This document shows, piece by piece, positions 1-8,472 of a DNA stretch of 38,059 nucleotides (position 1 is its first letter; every line of letters begins with the position of its first letter). Source of the DNA: JBBITW01 sp037440525. GTDB taxonomy: Bacteria; Desulfobacterota; BSN033; UBA1163. The notes beneath the pieces were generated by a model. That model was not told the origin of the DNA. It was given only the letters and a program-made list of their open reading frames with translations, and searched no databases. The DNA is taken from assembly GCA_037440525.1 (NCBI GenBank), contig JBBITW010000009.1, forward strand, positions 1 to 38,059, written 5' to 3'. A program made the position numbers and the translations under genes.

Positions 1-136
1 TTATTTGGCTAAATAGTATGACTTATTATTTGAGAATGAATTATAATTTATTATGTAACCAATGTAGTTTCATTATTGACTTTTTTTGTAAATAATTTAT
101 TCTCCATATAAAAGGATAGAATATGGTGAGATAAAT
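1..136 (+). promoter_or_regulatory. AT-rich leader upstream of purN-like gene
   Basis: This stretch is strongly AT-rich and has no coding signal. A TTGACT hexamer at 76-81 could be a -35 box, but no convincing -10 lies 16-18 bases downstream, so no promoter is assigned. A Shine-Dalgarno-like GGTGAG at 125-130 sits six bases before the ATG at 137 and fixes the start of the first gene. Confidence 0.3.
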
Positions 137-802
137 ATGGGGCAGGCAAAAGAAAAGAAGAGGATTTTAGTTTTTGCGAGTGGAGATAAGGAAGGTGGCG
201 GCAGTGGGTTTCAGGAATTGGTTGAATTTTCAAGAACAGAGCCACCGGTCCTTGATGCAATGATCGTTGGAGTCGTCTCAAACCATCCAAGTGGAGGGGT
301 TCGTAAGAGGGCAGATGCCCTTCAAATCCCTTTCGAATACTGGCCAGGCCCATTTAAAGCAGAAGGATACCGTTTCTTTGTTGAAAAGTATAGAGCTGAC
401 TATGTGATGTGCTCAGGGTGGTTAAAGTTTGTTCGTGGGCTTGACCCTTCGAAGACAGTAAATATTCACCCCGGACCTCTGCCCCGTTTTGGAGGGCAAG
501 GGATGTATGGCCATCATGTCCATGAGGCTGTAATTTCGGCTTATCGTAAGGGAGAGATCAAACAGAGTGCAGTGACTATGCATTTCGTTGATGAAACAGC
601 TTATGATCATGGTCCAATCATATTCCAGATGCCCGTTTTGATAAGACCTGATGATGATGCCGATTCACTTGCAAAAAGGGTTAATGAAAAGGAACGTTCA
701 TGGCAGAGTTATATCTTGAATTTAGTGGTTCATGGATATATTTATTTAAAAGACGGAAAGGTATTTTACAGAGGTATTGAGCCTAAAAGGCTTTTCTATT
801 AA
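137..802 (+). CDS. purN: Phosphoribosylglycinamide formyltransferase-like protein (GART family)
   Basis: A 221-residue formyltransferase-fold protein that probably transfers a formyl group from 10-formyl-tetrahydrofolate to GAR in purine synthesis. The family's catalytic Asn-x-His is visible as NIHPGPLPRFGG (N109, H111), and the C-terminal catalytic Asp lies in AYDHGPII (D157), matching the Asn106/His108/Asp144 trio of E. coli PurN. The first residues (RILVFASGDKEGGGSGFQEL) correspond to the family's glycine-rich phosphate-binding start but are more divergent than usual. Length is close to the usual 190-215 residues. GGTGAG six bases upstream supports the start. The next gene on the same strand is purL, which uses the product of this reaction, so the context supports the call. 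It could instead be a divergent formyltransferase acting on another amine. Confidence 0.8.
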   Translation: MGQAKEKKRILVFASGDKEGGGSGFQELVEFSRTEPPVLDAMIVGVVSNHPSGGVRKRADALQIPFEYWPGPFKAEGYRFFVEKYRADYVMCSGWLKFVRGLDPSKTVNIHPGPLPRFGGQGMYGHHVHEAVISAYRKGEIKQSAVTMHFVDETAYDHGPIIFQMPVLIRPDDDADSLAKRVNEKERSWQSYILNLVVHGYIYLKDGKVFYRGIEPKRLFY

Positions 803-810
803 TTAATACC

Positions 811-936
811 TAAATTGAGCAATTTTTTATAATGTAGCCGCACCCTTTAGGGTGCGAGGGTTCGGCTTGATCCTCACTCAATGGGTGTCTTTTTGACGCA
901 GGCTAAAGATTTCTTTTAAAAGAATCGCTCAATTTA
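811..936. repeat. Terminal-inverted-repeat element, copy 1 (divergent cargo)
   Basis: The purN-purL gap is filled by an element that starts with TAAATTGAGCAATT (811-824) and ends with AATCGCTCAATTTA (923-936), an inverted repeat with one mismatch. The interior differs from the other copies in this window: it holds a perfect hairpin CGCACCC-TTTA-GGGTGCG at 839-856 and lacks the GTCATTCCGAGCGGAGCG cargo. The right end lies only about 23 bases before the purL ATG, so a transcript hairpin here could affect purL expression. Confidence 0.7.
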
Positions 937-959
937 GATAATAGATAGACCAGGTAATT

Positions 960-3900
960 ATGTATCACTTTTTCTTACCAAAGGATGAAAGTCTGGAATA
1001 CTGTTTCAATGTGGAGACATCTGATCCATTGAATTTAGATGAGCTTTCAATTCTAAAGCAGATACTAACAGAAGGTTTTTTAGTGGAAAAAATATCAACC
1101 GAGCCAATGTCACCTGAGGGACATGAGGTGGTAGAACTGGGACCACGTTTGAATTTTGCGACGGCCTATTCAACAAATCTTGTTTCAATCTGTCATACAT
1201 GCGGGCTTAACAAGGTTAACCGTATAGAGCGCTCTCGCCGATACTACCTATCCCCCAAGCTGGATAAGGAGAGTTTTATTCGAGAAAATCATGATCGAAT
1301 GACAGAGTGTGTGTATGACCGACCACTGGAAAGTTTTGAATCTGGGATCGTTCCTGAGCCTGTTTATGAAGTTCCACTTCGGGAGAAGGGGTTGAAGGCC
1401 TTTGAAGAGATTCCTGGTCTTGCAATGGATGAGTGGGATAGAAGGCTCTATTATGATTATTTCGTTAAGGAGGAGAAAAGAAATCCTACAATAGTTGAGA
1501 TAAGGGACCTCGATAATGCAAACAGCGAACACTCACGCCACGGGTATTTCAAAGGTAGACAGATCATAGATGGTGTGGTTATGCCTGAGACACTTCTCGA
1601 TATCGTCAAATCAACGCTTAAGGCTAATCCATCCAATAGCGTTATCGCCTTTAAGGACAATTCAAGCGGGATAAGAGGATATGAATGCTGGACAATTATT
1701 CCACAACAACCTGGCAGGCCTTCACCTTTTGAGAAAGAAAGGGTTCATTACCATATAATCTTTACTGCGGAAACCCACAATTTTCCAACAGGGGTTGCTC
1801 CATTCCCGGGTGCTGAAACAGGCACAGGTGGAAGGCTCATGGATGTACACGCCACGGGAAGAGGGGGCCTTGTGGTGGCTGGAACAACAGGGTACTGTGT
1901 TGCCAACCTTCTTATCCCTAATTATGATCTGCCCTGGGAGGATAAGAAATCTTTTTATCCATCGAACCTGGCTTCCCCCCTTACAATTGAAATAAGGGCA
2001 AGTGATGGGGCAAGCGATTACGGCAATAAGTTTGGAGAACCTGTAATATTAGGTTTTACACGTTCATTTGATCAAAGGCTTCCCGGTGGTGAACGATGGG
2101 CGTGGATTAAACCGATAATGTTCACAGGTGGGATAGGGCAGATCGATGCCCGCCATATAGAGAAAGAGGAACCCCAGAAAGGGATGTTGATTGTTCAGGT
2201 GGGAGGCCCTGCTTATGGAATTGGTGTAAGTGGAGGGTCAGCATCAAGTAAACTCCAGGGGGAGAATATAGAGGAGCTTGATTTTAATGCTGTCCAGCGT
2301 GGCGATGCAGAGATGGAGCAGAAGCTGAATCGTGTTATTCGGGCCTGTATCGAAATGGGTGATAGGAATCCTATTGCAAGTGTACATGACCAGGGTGCAG
2401 GTGGCCCTGCCAACGTGCTGAAGGAACTCGTTGAAAAGGCCGGGGGCAGAATAGAACTGAGGCGTATCAAACTCGGTGATACAACACTCTCTGTTCTTAA
2501 AATATGGATTGCAGAATACCAGGAGCGAAACGGGTTCTTAATTCCCTTTGATAGGATCGAAGAATTCAAATCCATATGCGAGAGGGAAAAGGTTAATTGT
2601 GAGGTCCTCGGAGAGGTTACAGGAGACGGGAGATTCATTGTGCACGATGAAAAGGATGATTCGATCCCTGTAAATCTAAATCTTTCAAAGGTTTTGGGCA
2701 ATATGCCCCAGAAGACATTCAGGGATGAAAGAAAAAGACCTTTACTTGAGCCCATTAAATTGCCGGATTTCCCCAATATCGAAGAGCCCCTTTCTCGTGT
2801 TCTACGAAACCTTGCTGTCTGTTCAAAGAGATTCCTTACAAATAAGGTTGATCGAAGCGTTACGGGATTGATTGCCCGCCAGCAATGCTGCGGCCCACTA
2901 CAATTAACGATTGCTGATGTGGCAGTAATTGCCCAGAGCCACTTCGGTTTAACTGGAGCCGCCACCTCAATTGGAGAACAACCAATAAAAATGCTCATAA
3001 GTCCAGAGGCAGGGGCACGAATGGCAGTTGGAGAGGCATTGACCAATATTGTCTGGGCGAAGGTAAGTGGATTGGAGGATATCAAGTGTTCAGCAAATTG
3101 GATGTGGGCACCAAAGCTTTCGGGTGAAGGCGCAGCCCTTTATGATGCAGTCACCTCGATGAGGGATATTATGATCCGGTTGGGTATTGCAGTGGATGGA
3201 GGAAAGGATAGTCTTTCCATGGCAACCAGGGTTGGAGAGGAGATTGTTAAATCCCCTCGTGAACTTGTAATTTCAGCTTACGTTACAATGCCAGATATTA
3301 CAAAAGTTGTTACTCCTGATTTAAAGAAACCAGGAGAGACAGAATTAATATTCATTGATATAGCCCAAGGCAAGACGCGGCTTGGAGGATCGATTTTAGC
3401 CCAGGTTTACGGTCAGATCGGAGACAATCCCCCTGACCTCGATGACCCTGATATGCTCAAAAGGGCATTTCTTGCAATCCAGGAGTTGATATCAAAAGAT
3501 TTAATTCTTTCAGGACATGACATAAGTGATGGTGGACTTATCACAACCATCCTCGAGATGGCATTTTCAGGAAATTGTGGTTTGAAGATTGAAATGGAAG
3601 GTCCGTGGAGTCCTCTTGAGAGGTTCTTTTCGGAGGAACTGGGGGCTGTAATTGATTGTCATAAAGAGGATACCAGGAAGGTATTGGAGATTCTTGATTC
3701 TTTCAATCTCAACTCGACCCTTATTGGAGAAACAATAAAGGAGAAGAAGATTAGTATCACCTATAATGGATACAGGGTTCTCGAATCGGATATGCGAATT
3801 TTACGCCAGTTATGGGAGGAGACATCATATCAGATCGAACGTCTCCAGATGAATCCCAGTTGCGCAGATGAAGAGAAGAGGAACATCTTTGACCGTAAAG

Positions 3901-4787
3901 GTCCGACCTATAACCTTACATTTGACCCCCAACCGACTCCATCTCACATTCTTGAAATCAGAAACAAACCAGAGGTAGCTATTCTCAGGGAAGAGGGAAG
4001 CAATGGTGATAGAGAAATGACATCTGCATTCTACCAGGCAGGCTTCAGACCATGGGACATCACTATGACAGATCTGATAAAAGGGCGAGTGACATTGGAT
4101 GGTTTCAGCGGGCTTGTTTCGGTTGGAGGATTCTCTTACGCAGATGTTCCTGAAAGTGCTAAGGGGTGGGCCTCAGTGATTCGATTCAATGAAAGACTGA
4201 GAAAGATGTTTGATGATTTTTATAACCGTCCTGACACATTCAGTCTCGGTGTTTGCAATGGGTGTCAGCTATTTGCACTCTTAGGATGGGTTCCATGGTC
4301 TGGAATTCCTGACTTTAGGCAGCCACGCTTCATCCAGAATCTATCACGACGTTTTGAATCTCGTTGGGTGACAGTAAAGATACTCGAGAGCCCGGCAATC
4401 ATGTTTAAAGGCATGGAAGGTTCAGTTCTTGGTATCTGGGTGGCTCATGGTGAGGGGAGGCTCTTCTTCCCCGATCAGACACTCCTTGATGAGGTGATGG
4501 AGAAAAAACTTGTGCCGCTTATATTTGTAGATGATGAGGGAAGGGGAGATGGTAGAATTCCACATAGTTATCCATATAATCCAAATGGTTCTCCTTTTGG
4601 CATAACAGGACTCTGCTCTCCAGATGGACGACATCTCGCTATGATGCCACATCCCGAGCGGTCATTTCTCAAATGGCAATGGCCATGGATGCCCGAGGAT
4701 TTTAAACACCGATTAAAGGCATCCCCCTGGATTCAGATGTTCCAGAACGCAAGGGATTGGTGTAATGGGAAGAGATTTGATGATTGA
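960..4787 (+). CDS. purL: Phosphoribosylformylglycinamidine synthase, single-chain type
   Basis: A 1275-residue FGAM synthase that makes FGAM from FGAR, ATP and glutamine in the cytoplasm. It is the long single-chain form in which the synthetase and the glutaminase (PurQ) domain are fused, close to the E. coli length of about 1295. An N-terminal PurS-like region is followed by the signature NANSEHSRHGYFKG, the ATP-site stretch ETHNFPTGVAPFPGAETGTG, DGGKDSLSM and GHDISDGGL. The C-terminal class I amidotransferase domain has nucleophile C1099 in GVCNGCQ and the His/Glu pair H1231/E1233 in MMPHPERS, so it looks fully active. The Shine-Dalgarno before the ATG is weak (CCAGG). It follows the purN-like gene after a repeat element and overlaps nothing. 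Separate PurS/PurL/PurQ subunits are common in many anaerobes, so the fused form is notable. Confidence 0.97.
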   Translation: MYHFFLPKDESLEYCFNVETSDPLNLDELSILKQILTEGFLVEKISTEPMSPEGHEVVELGPRLNFATAYSTNLVSICHTCGLNKVNRIERSRRYYLSPKLDKESFIRENHDRMTECVYDRPLESFESGIVPEPVYEVPLREKGLKAFEEIPGLAMDEWDRRLYYDYFVKEEKRNPTIVEIRDLDNANSEHSRHGYFKGRQIIDGVVMPETLLDIVKSTLKANPSNSVIAFKDNSSGIRGYECWTIIPQQPGRPSPFEKERVHYHIIFTAETHNFPTGVAPFPGAETGTGGRLMDVHATGRGGLVVAGTTGYCVANLLIPNYDLPWEDKKSFYPSNLASPLTIEIRASDGASDYGNKFGEPVILGFTRSFDQRLPGGERWAWIKPIMFTGGIGQIDARHIEKEEPQKGMLIVQVGGPAYGIGVSGGSASSKLQGENIEELDFNAVQRGDAEMEQKLNRVIRACIEMGDRNPIASVHDQGAGGPANVLKELVEKAGGRIELRRIKLGDTTLSVLKIWIAEYQERNGFLIPFDRIEEFKSICEREKVNCEVLGEVTGDGRFIVHDEKDDSIPVNLNLSKVLGNMPQKTFRDERKRPLLEPIKLPDFPNIEEPLSRVLRNLAVCSKRFLTNKVDRSVTGLIARQQCCGPLQLTIADVAVIAQSHFGLTGAATSIGEQPIKMLISPEAGARMAVGEALTNIVWAKVSGLEDIKCSANWMWAPKLSGEGAALYDAVTSMRDIMIRLGIAVDGGKDSLSMATRVGEEIVKSPRELVISAYVTMPDITKVVTPDLKKPGETELIFIDIAQGKTRLGGSILAQVYGQIGDNPPDLDDPDMLKRAFLAIQELISKDLILSGHDISDGGLITTILEMAFSGNCGLKIEMEGPWSPLERFFSEELGAVIDCHKEDTRKVLEILDSFNLNSTLIGETIKEKKISITYNGYRVLESDMRILRQLWEETSYQIERLQMNPSCADEEKRNIFDRKGPTYNLTFDPQPTPSHILEIRNKPEVAILREEGSNGDREMTSAFYQAGFRPWDITMTDLIKGRVTLDGFSGLVSVGGFSYADVPESAKGWASVIRFNERLRKMFDDFYNRPDTFSLGVCNGCQLFALLGWVPWSGIPDFRQPRFIQNLSRRFESRWVTVKILESPAIMFKGMEGSVLGIWVAHGEGRLFFPDQTLLDEVMEKKLVPLIFVDDEGRGDGRIPHSYPYNPNGSPFGITGLCSPDGRHLAMMPHPERSFLKWQWPWMPEDFKHRLKASPWIQMFQNARDWCNGKRFDD

Positions 4788-4797
4788 GGGGTATAAG

Positions 4798-5931
4798 ATG
4801 GATGATATTGAGATTGTTCAGAGGATAAAGAAGGATATAGAGGAAGATAGGCCCGAAGAAGAGATTCTTAAATGGGTTCTTCAAAAATTTGGAGATGGAC
4901 AAAAATTGAGTAAAAATACAGTGGAATCAATTACCACAATCCAGCATCCGAAGATTGCCAAGATTCTTAATGCCCTATTGGGGCTTCCGGTTGAGAAGGA
5001 AATTAAAAAGACAATAAAGAGATCACTCTATCGACTAAAGAGTAAAGGGGTAATCACAGAGGATATTTCTTCTAAGAATGAAACTCCTGTTTTTCGGCCT
5101 TTACCCCGGGAGTCACCAAAGGGATTTGCAGGGAATATCGATACTCTGGGTCGCCGCATTTTAATGCTTGTAGAGCCTATGGGTAACCGAGGAGTAAATT
5201 TGATGTATGGAGTTTCAAGCGATACTGAAGGGTTGATAAGTTTTGTTGGTTTGGAGTTTACTCGAAAGCAATTCAGAACCTTTTTTGAGGACATAAAGCT
5301 AAAGGATAAATTGATTCTAATTGAGATTGAGCCTTCCTATGTGGGGCATCTATTTTTTAAGGCATATGGGTTAAATCTTGAAAAGGGGAAAGAGATTCCA
5401 CAGGATTATCTTCTTTTTAAGAGTGTGATCGAGAAGGTGAGGAAAGATTATGAAAAAACATTAATCTATTCCTATCTGAGAGAGGAAGAGATAGAGGGAG
5501 ATGGTTACCTTTTAAGGCGAGGAGGAGAACTCCTCGAGTTGGATCTTTTTAATGGATGGCTGATAGATGAAAAAGAGATAAGGCCTTATGGGGATATGAT
5601 TTGGGAGGCTGAGTCATCAAGAATTGTTTTGACCAAGATTCAGAAGGAGGCCCGATTTCAGGATATATATCGAAAGGCATTGTATGAAATTTTTACCGAT
5701 GAGAGAAGATTACTCTATCAACAGAGGCTCGAAGAGATGGCATATATTCTATTGAGATTAGGAAGAGATGAGCAAGCAAGGATTTCATTTGCCCAAGCCC
5801 TGGATTTGAGGAGGCCTGTAAATATATTTCAACCCAATCCCTTCCTCCTTAAATTGGTCATAAAATCCATCCGTTATGCTATGGAAGATGCCTATAAGGA
5901 AAAGGAGTCTTCACTGATTTTGAGGCCCTGA
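4798..5931 (+). CDS. Conserved-looking hypothetical protein, 377 aa
   Basis: I do not recognise this protein. The ATG at 4798 is chosen because GAGGGG at 4787-4792 is well spaced before it; an ATG at 4765 in the same frame lies inside purL and lacks such a site. There is no signal peptide or membrane segment. The first 100 residues are highly charged and helical, with a short region (IKKTIKRSLYRLKSKGV) that resembles a helix-turn-helix or basic linker. The middle looks alpha/beta (VGLEFTRKQFRTFFEDIKLK), and the C-terminus (about 300-360) is helical with a TPR-like run (YILLRLGRDEQARISFAQAL). It starts 11 bases after purL stops and is followed 24 bases later by the DUF748-like gene, so the three may be co-transcribed. 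No function is assigned. Confidence 0.85.
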   Translation: MDDIEIVQRIKKDIEEDRPEEEILKWVLQKFGDGQKLSKNTVESITTIQHPKIAKILNALLGLPVEKEIKKTIKRSLYRLKSKGVITEDISSKNETPVFRPLPRESPKGFAGNIDTLGRRILMLVEPMGNRGVNLMYGVSSDTEGLISFVGLEFTRKQFRTFFEDIKLKDKLILIEIEPSYVGHLFFKAYGLNLEKGKEIPQDYLLFKSVIEKVRKDYEKTLIYSYLREEEIEGDGYLLRRGGELLELDLFNGWLIDEKEIRPYGDMIWEAESSRIVLTKIQKEARFQDIYRKALYEIFTDERRLLYQQRLEEMAYILLRLGRDEQARISFAQALDLRRPVNIFQPNPFLLKLVIKSIRYAMEDAYKEKESSLILRP

Positions 5932-5955
5932 TCAAGTTGGTCGGAGGTTTATAAA

Positions 5956-7074
5956 ATGAAGAAGTGGCTAATTACTGGGATGGTCATTGTAGTTTTAATT
6001 ATTGGAGCATATTTAATACTTTCATTTTATGCAGTAAGATTTATACGCGAGAGACTTCAAATTGTAGCAGGATCGGGACTAAAAGTTTCTGAGATCAGTG
6101 TAAAACCAACCTCTCTCTCATTTAAAAGTCTTAGATATGTAGATCCCTCTTCAGGGAAGAAACTTTTGGAGATAAATGATATGAGAATCTATCCCGATTT
6201 ATTCTCGCTTTTAAAAAAGGAGGTGATCATACGGGATTGGATTGTAAGGGGGGCTTCTCTCCATTTCTACAGATCTGAAGAAGGAAATATTACTGGTCCC
6301 TGGGTATTAACAAAGAGAGAAGAACAGGAAGGTGAAAAATCAGAAAAGGAGAGAAAAGGTAAAATACCTGTAAGAATTAAGATTGAACGATTCAGGATGG
6401 AGGAGGGGGCATTAGATTTTGAGGATAGAGGGGTAGAAGGGAATCCTGCAGAGATCAGGTTGAGAAAACTTGATCTAAATGTAAGGCAAGTAAGATTCCC
6501 CACTGTCTCAGGCCCTTCACCTATTGAATTGCAAGGTAAAATAAAAGGGGAGAAAAGAGAAGGAGAGATCTATGCAAATGGCTGGATAGATCTTAAAACC
6601 ATGGATGTTTCGACATCTTTAAAAATTTTGGGGATGGATTTAAAGACTTTTAAACCCTATTATAGAAAAAAGGTTTCAGCAGAGATAGAATCAGGGTATA
6701 TGAATATGGATGTAAAGATTTCGGTGAAAGAGAAGAGGATTGATGCCCCAGGCCAGATGGAGCTCGTGGATTTTAAAATTAAAGAAGATGGGACAATCTT
6801 CTATATTCCTGCGAGGACCCTTGTTTCTCTTCTCAGAGATAGAGGAAATCGAATCAAATTCCAGTTCCATGTAGTGGGTGATATAGGAGATCCAAGGTTT
6901 AAACTTCGAGAAAATCTCTTGAGCCGGATAGGAATTTCTCTTGCTGAAAGCCTTGGAATTCCAATAAAGGTTTTCGGGGAAAGGCTCCTTGAAGGTTCTG
7001 GCAAAGGGGCAGAGGGCCTTATAGAGGGATTGAGATCGATTGAAGAACTGTTTAAAAAGAGAAAGAAAAAGTGA
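5956..7074 (+). CDS. AsmA/DUF748-like membrane-anchored protein
   Basis: A 372-residue protein with one N-terminal membrane helix (about residues 4-27) and a long beta-rich remainder expected to lie outside the inner membrane. The layout resembles DUF748/AsmA-like proteins: a tract such as LKVSEISVKPTSLSFKSL after the anchor, a segment describing an inner layer (LLEINDMRIYPDLFSLL), and a C-terminal GDIGDPRFKL motif typical of the end of these repeats. Members of this superfamily are linked to lipid transport or outer-membrane homeostasis, but a specific role cannot be read here. Many DUF748 proteins are much longer (about 1000 residues), so this is a short form. GGAGG ten bases upstream supports the start. 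The last residues are very basic (FKKRKKK). Confidence 0.7.
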   Translation: MKKWLITGMVIVVLIIGAYLILSFYAVRFIRERLQIVAGSGLKVSEISVKPTSLSFKSLRYVDPSSGKKLLEINDMRIYPDLFSLLKKEVIIRDWIVRGASLHFYRSEEGNITGPWVLTKREEQEGEKSEKERKGKIPVRIKIERFRMEEGALDFEDRGVEGNPAEIRLRKLDLNVRQVRFPTVSGPSPIELQGKIKGEKREGEIYANGWIDLKTMDVSTSLKILGMDLKTFKPYYRKKVSAEIESGYMNMDVKISVKEKRIDAPGQMELVDFKIKEDGTIFYIPARTLVSLLRDRGNRIKFQFHVVGDIGDPRFKLRENLLSRIGISLAESLGIPIKVFGERLLEGSGKGAEGLIEGLRSIEELFKKRKKK

Positions 7075-7088
7075 GGATGAAAGTTATC

Positions 7089-7260
7089 CCTAAATTGAGC
7101 GATTCCAAATTGTCATTCCGAGCGGAGCGAGGAATCTATAAGATTGCAACGCCTTCTGCTCGCAACGACTTCGTCGGATTGCCAAACACCCTTGGGGTGC
7201 TCGCAATGACTGATCCGCCTTTGGCGGAAAGGCTTTTAGTAAAAAATCGCTCAATTTAGG
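7089..7260. repeat. Terminal-inverted-repeat element, copy 2 (canonical)
   Basis: This is the cleanest copy of the family. It starts with CCTAAATTGAGCGATT (7089-7104) and ends with AATCGCTCAATTTAGG (7245-7260), a perfect 16-bp inverted repeat. Inside are the palindrome-rich TGTCATTCCGAGCGGAGC sequence from 7111, ACGACTTCGTCGGATTGCCA from about 7166, and a conserved tail from 7211 with the hairpin TCCGCCTTTGGCGGA. Short open frames on both strands inside it are artefacts of the palindrome. No transposase is nearby and no target-site duplication is obvious. Confidence 0.8.
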
Positions 7261-7337
7261 TAAAAATATCATCGAGCCGAGCTTTCCATTTTTAAATCAA
7301 TTCATAATTGGAGTTTTTATATAATGGGGGTGTTAAT

Positions 7338-8420
7338 ATGATGACAAGAAAGGAATTCCTTGAGCAAGTGATGAAGATGGCTAATCTGAAGGATTTAAAA
7401 CAGGCTGATGACGCAGCCCGTGCTGTAATTTCACTTACTAAGTTGATCATTGGACCTAAATTATCGCAAAAGATTGCAGATATCTCACCACCAGATCTTC
7501 GTGAAGGGTGGGAATCTATTAAACCTGCATTTCCAAAAAAAACAATTAAAATTATTACAGGACCTGGAGGTGAAGATGCTGATATACGTGAGATTGTTTT
7601 TCATCTCCAGAAATATCTTGGGGTGGATGTCATAGTCGAAAACATAGTAGGCTTCCGGGGAAAGACCCCTTTCGAAAAGTTCCAGCTGACTGAGCCTGAT
7701 GGATATACTTTGATTAGCTACACCTTTCCAAGGAGCATCATTATCGAGAATATGGGCGAGAGCAAATTTAAAACTAAAGATTTCACTCCGATCTATGCCT
7801 GGTCTTCCGGGAATCAATTCCTGGTTGTTTCTTCTGAAACCTATAATACCTTTGATGAGTTTTTGAAGGAGGCTCAGACAAGGACTCTTACAGGATCAAT
7901 CCCAATAAGAGGTGGGATTATTCATCTTGTTGGGCTTCTATTAGCTGATGGGCTAAAGATCAATGTAAACTGGATTCCTTATGAAGGTTCTGCTCCAAGT
8001 ATTTCGGCCCTGGTGCGCAGAGAGGTTGATTTTACGATCTGTGTTGCTTCGGCCCTTCCGTCATGGATTAAGGCAGGGAGAATAAGGGTGCTTGCTATGA
8101 TTCCTGATAGGTCTGGAAGTCGTAGCCCTTATTTTCCGGATATTCCCACCATGAAAGAATTGGGATATGATGTAGATTTTATTACGATTAGACATGTTAT
8201 TGAAGCTCCACCCGATACGCCACCTCATATTATAAAAATTTTGGAAGAAGCCTTTAAAAAAGCGATTAAAGAGCCTGCCTATGTCAAATGGGCTAAGAAA
8301 AATTATGTAATCATTGATCCATTAACCCCTCAAGAATTTTCTAAGGAGATAGCCGAGGCATATTCAAAAATAGAAAGATTTAAAGAAATGTTCAGGGAAG
8401 AGAGGACCCCAATGGAATAG
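7338..8420 (+). CDS. TctC/Bug-type solute-binding-like protein with DUF2267-like N-terminus, no signal peptide
   Basis: From about residue 68 onward this 360-residue protein matches the Bug/TctC family of periplasmic tricarboxylate-binding proteins: a beta strand and glycine loop (IKIITGPGGEDADI), VDVIVENIVGFRG and EPDGYTL are the classical signatures. Family members are normally exported, but here the first 60 residues have no hydrophobic core. They look instead like one half of a DUF2267 module (RKEFLEQVMKMANL ... DDAARAVISLTKLI ... SPPDLREGW). The ATG at 7338 follows a good GGGGGTG site; a TTG at 7308 in frame would not add a signal peptide. There are no TctA/TctB membrane genes next to it. 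It may be a cytoplasmic binding protein or sensor; the substrate is unknown. Confidence 0.8.
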   Translation: MMTRKEFLEQVMKMANLKDLKQADDAARAVISLTKLIIGPKLSQKIADISPPDLREGWESIKPAFPKKTIKIITGPGGEDADIREIVFHLQKYLGVDVIVENIVGFRGKTPFEKFQLTEPDGYTLISYTFPRSIIIENMGESKFKTKDFTPIYAWSSGNQFLVVSSETYNTFDEFLKEAQTRTLTGSIPIRGGIIHLVGLLLADGLKINVNWIPYEGSAPSISALVRREVDFTICVASALPSWIKAGRIRVLAMIPDRSGSRSPYFPDIPTMKELGYDVDFITIRHVIEAPPDTPPHIIKILEEAFKKAIKEPAYVKWAKKNYVIIDPLTPQEFSKEIAEAYSKIERFKEMFREERTPME

Positions 8421-8472
8421 GTATTTATTTGGTACCTTGTCAATATCCCTAAGCGGCAATAAAAATGATTTA

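Noticed and set aside
2213..3085. Long 290-codon open frame on the minus strand inside purL
   Set aside because: It is antisense to strongly conserved purL motifs and has no domain-like features; a shadow of codon usage on the other strand.
7071..7272. Overlapping open frames on both strands after the DUF748-like gene
   Set aside because: They lie entirely in a palindromic repeat element, and similar frames appear in the other copies.
7320..7325. Perfect TATAAT just before the TctC-like gene
   Set aside because: No acceptable -35 lies 16-18 bases upstream, and a start site here would fall inside the GGGGGTG ribosome-binding site, leaving almost no leader. It is probably chance in AT-rich DNA.
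7338..8420. A complete tripartite tricarboxylate transporter
   Set aside because: The TctA and TctB membrane genes are missing, and the binding-like protein lacks an export signal.
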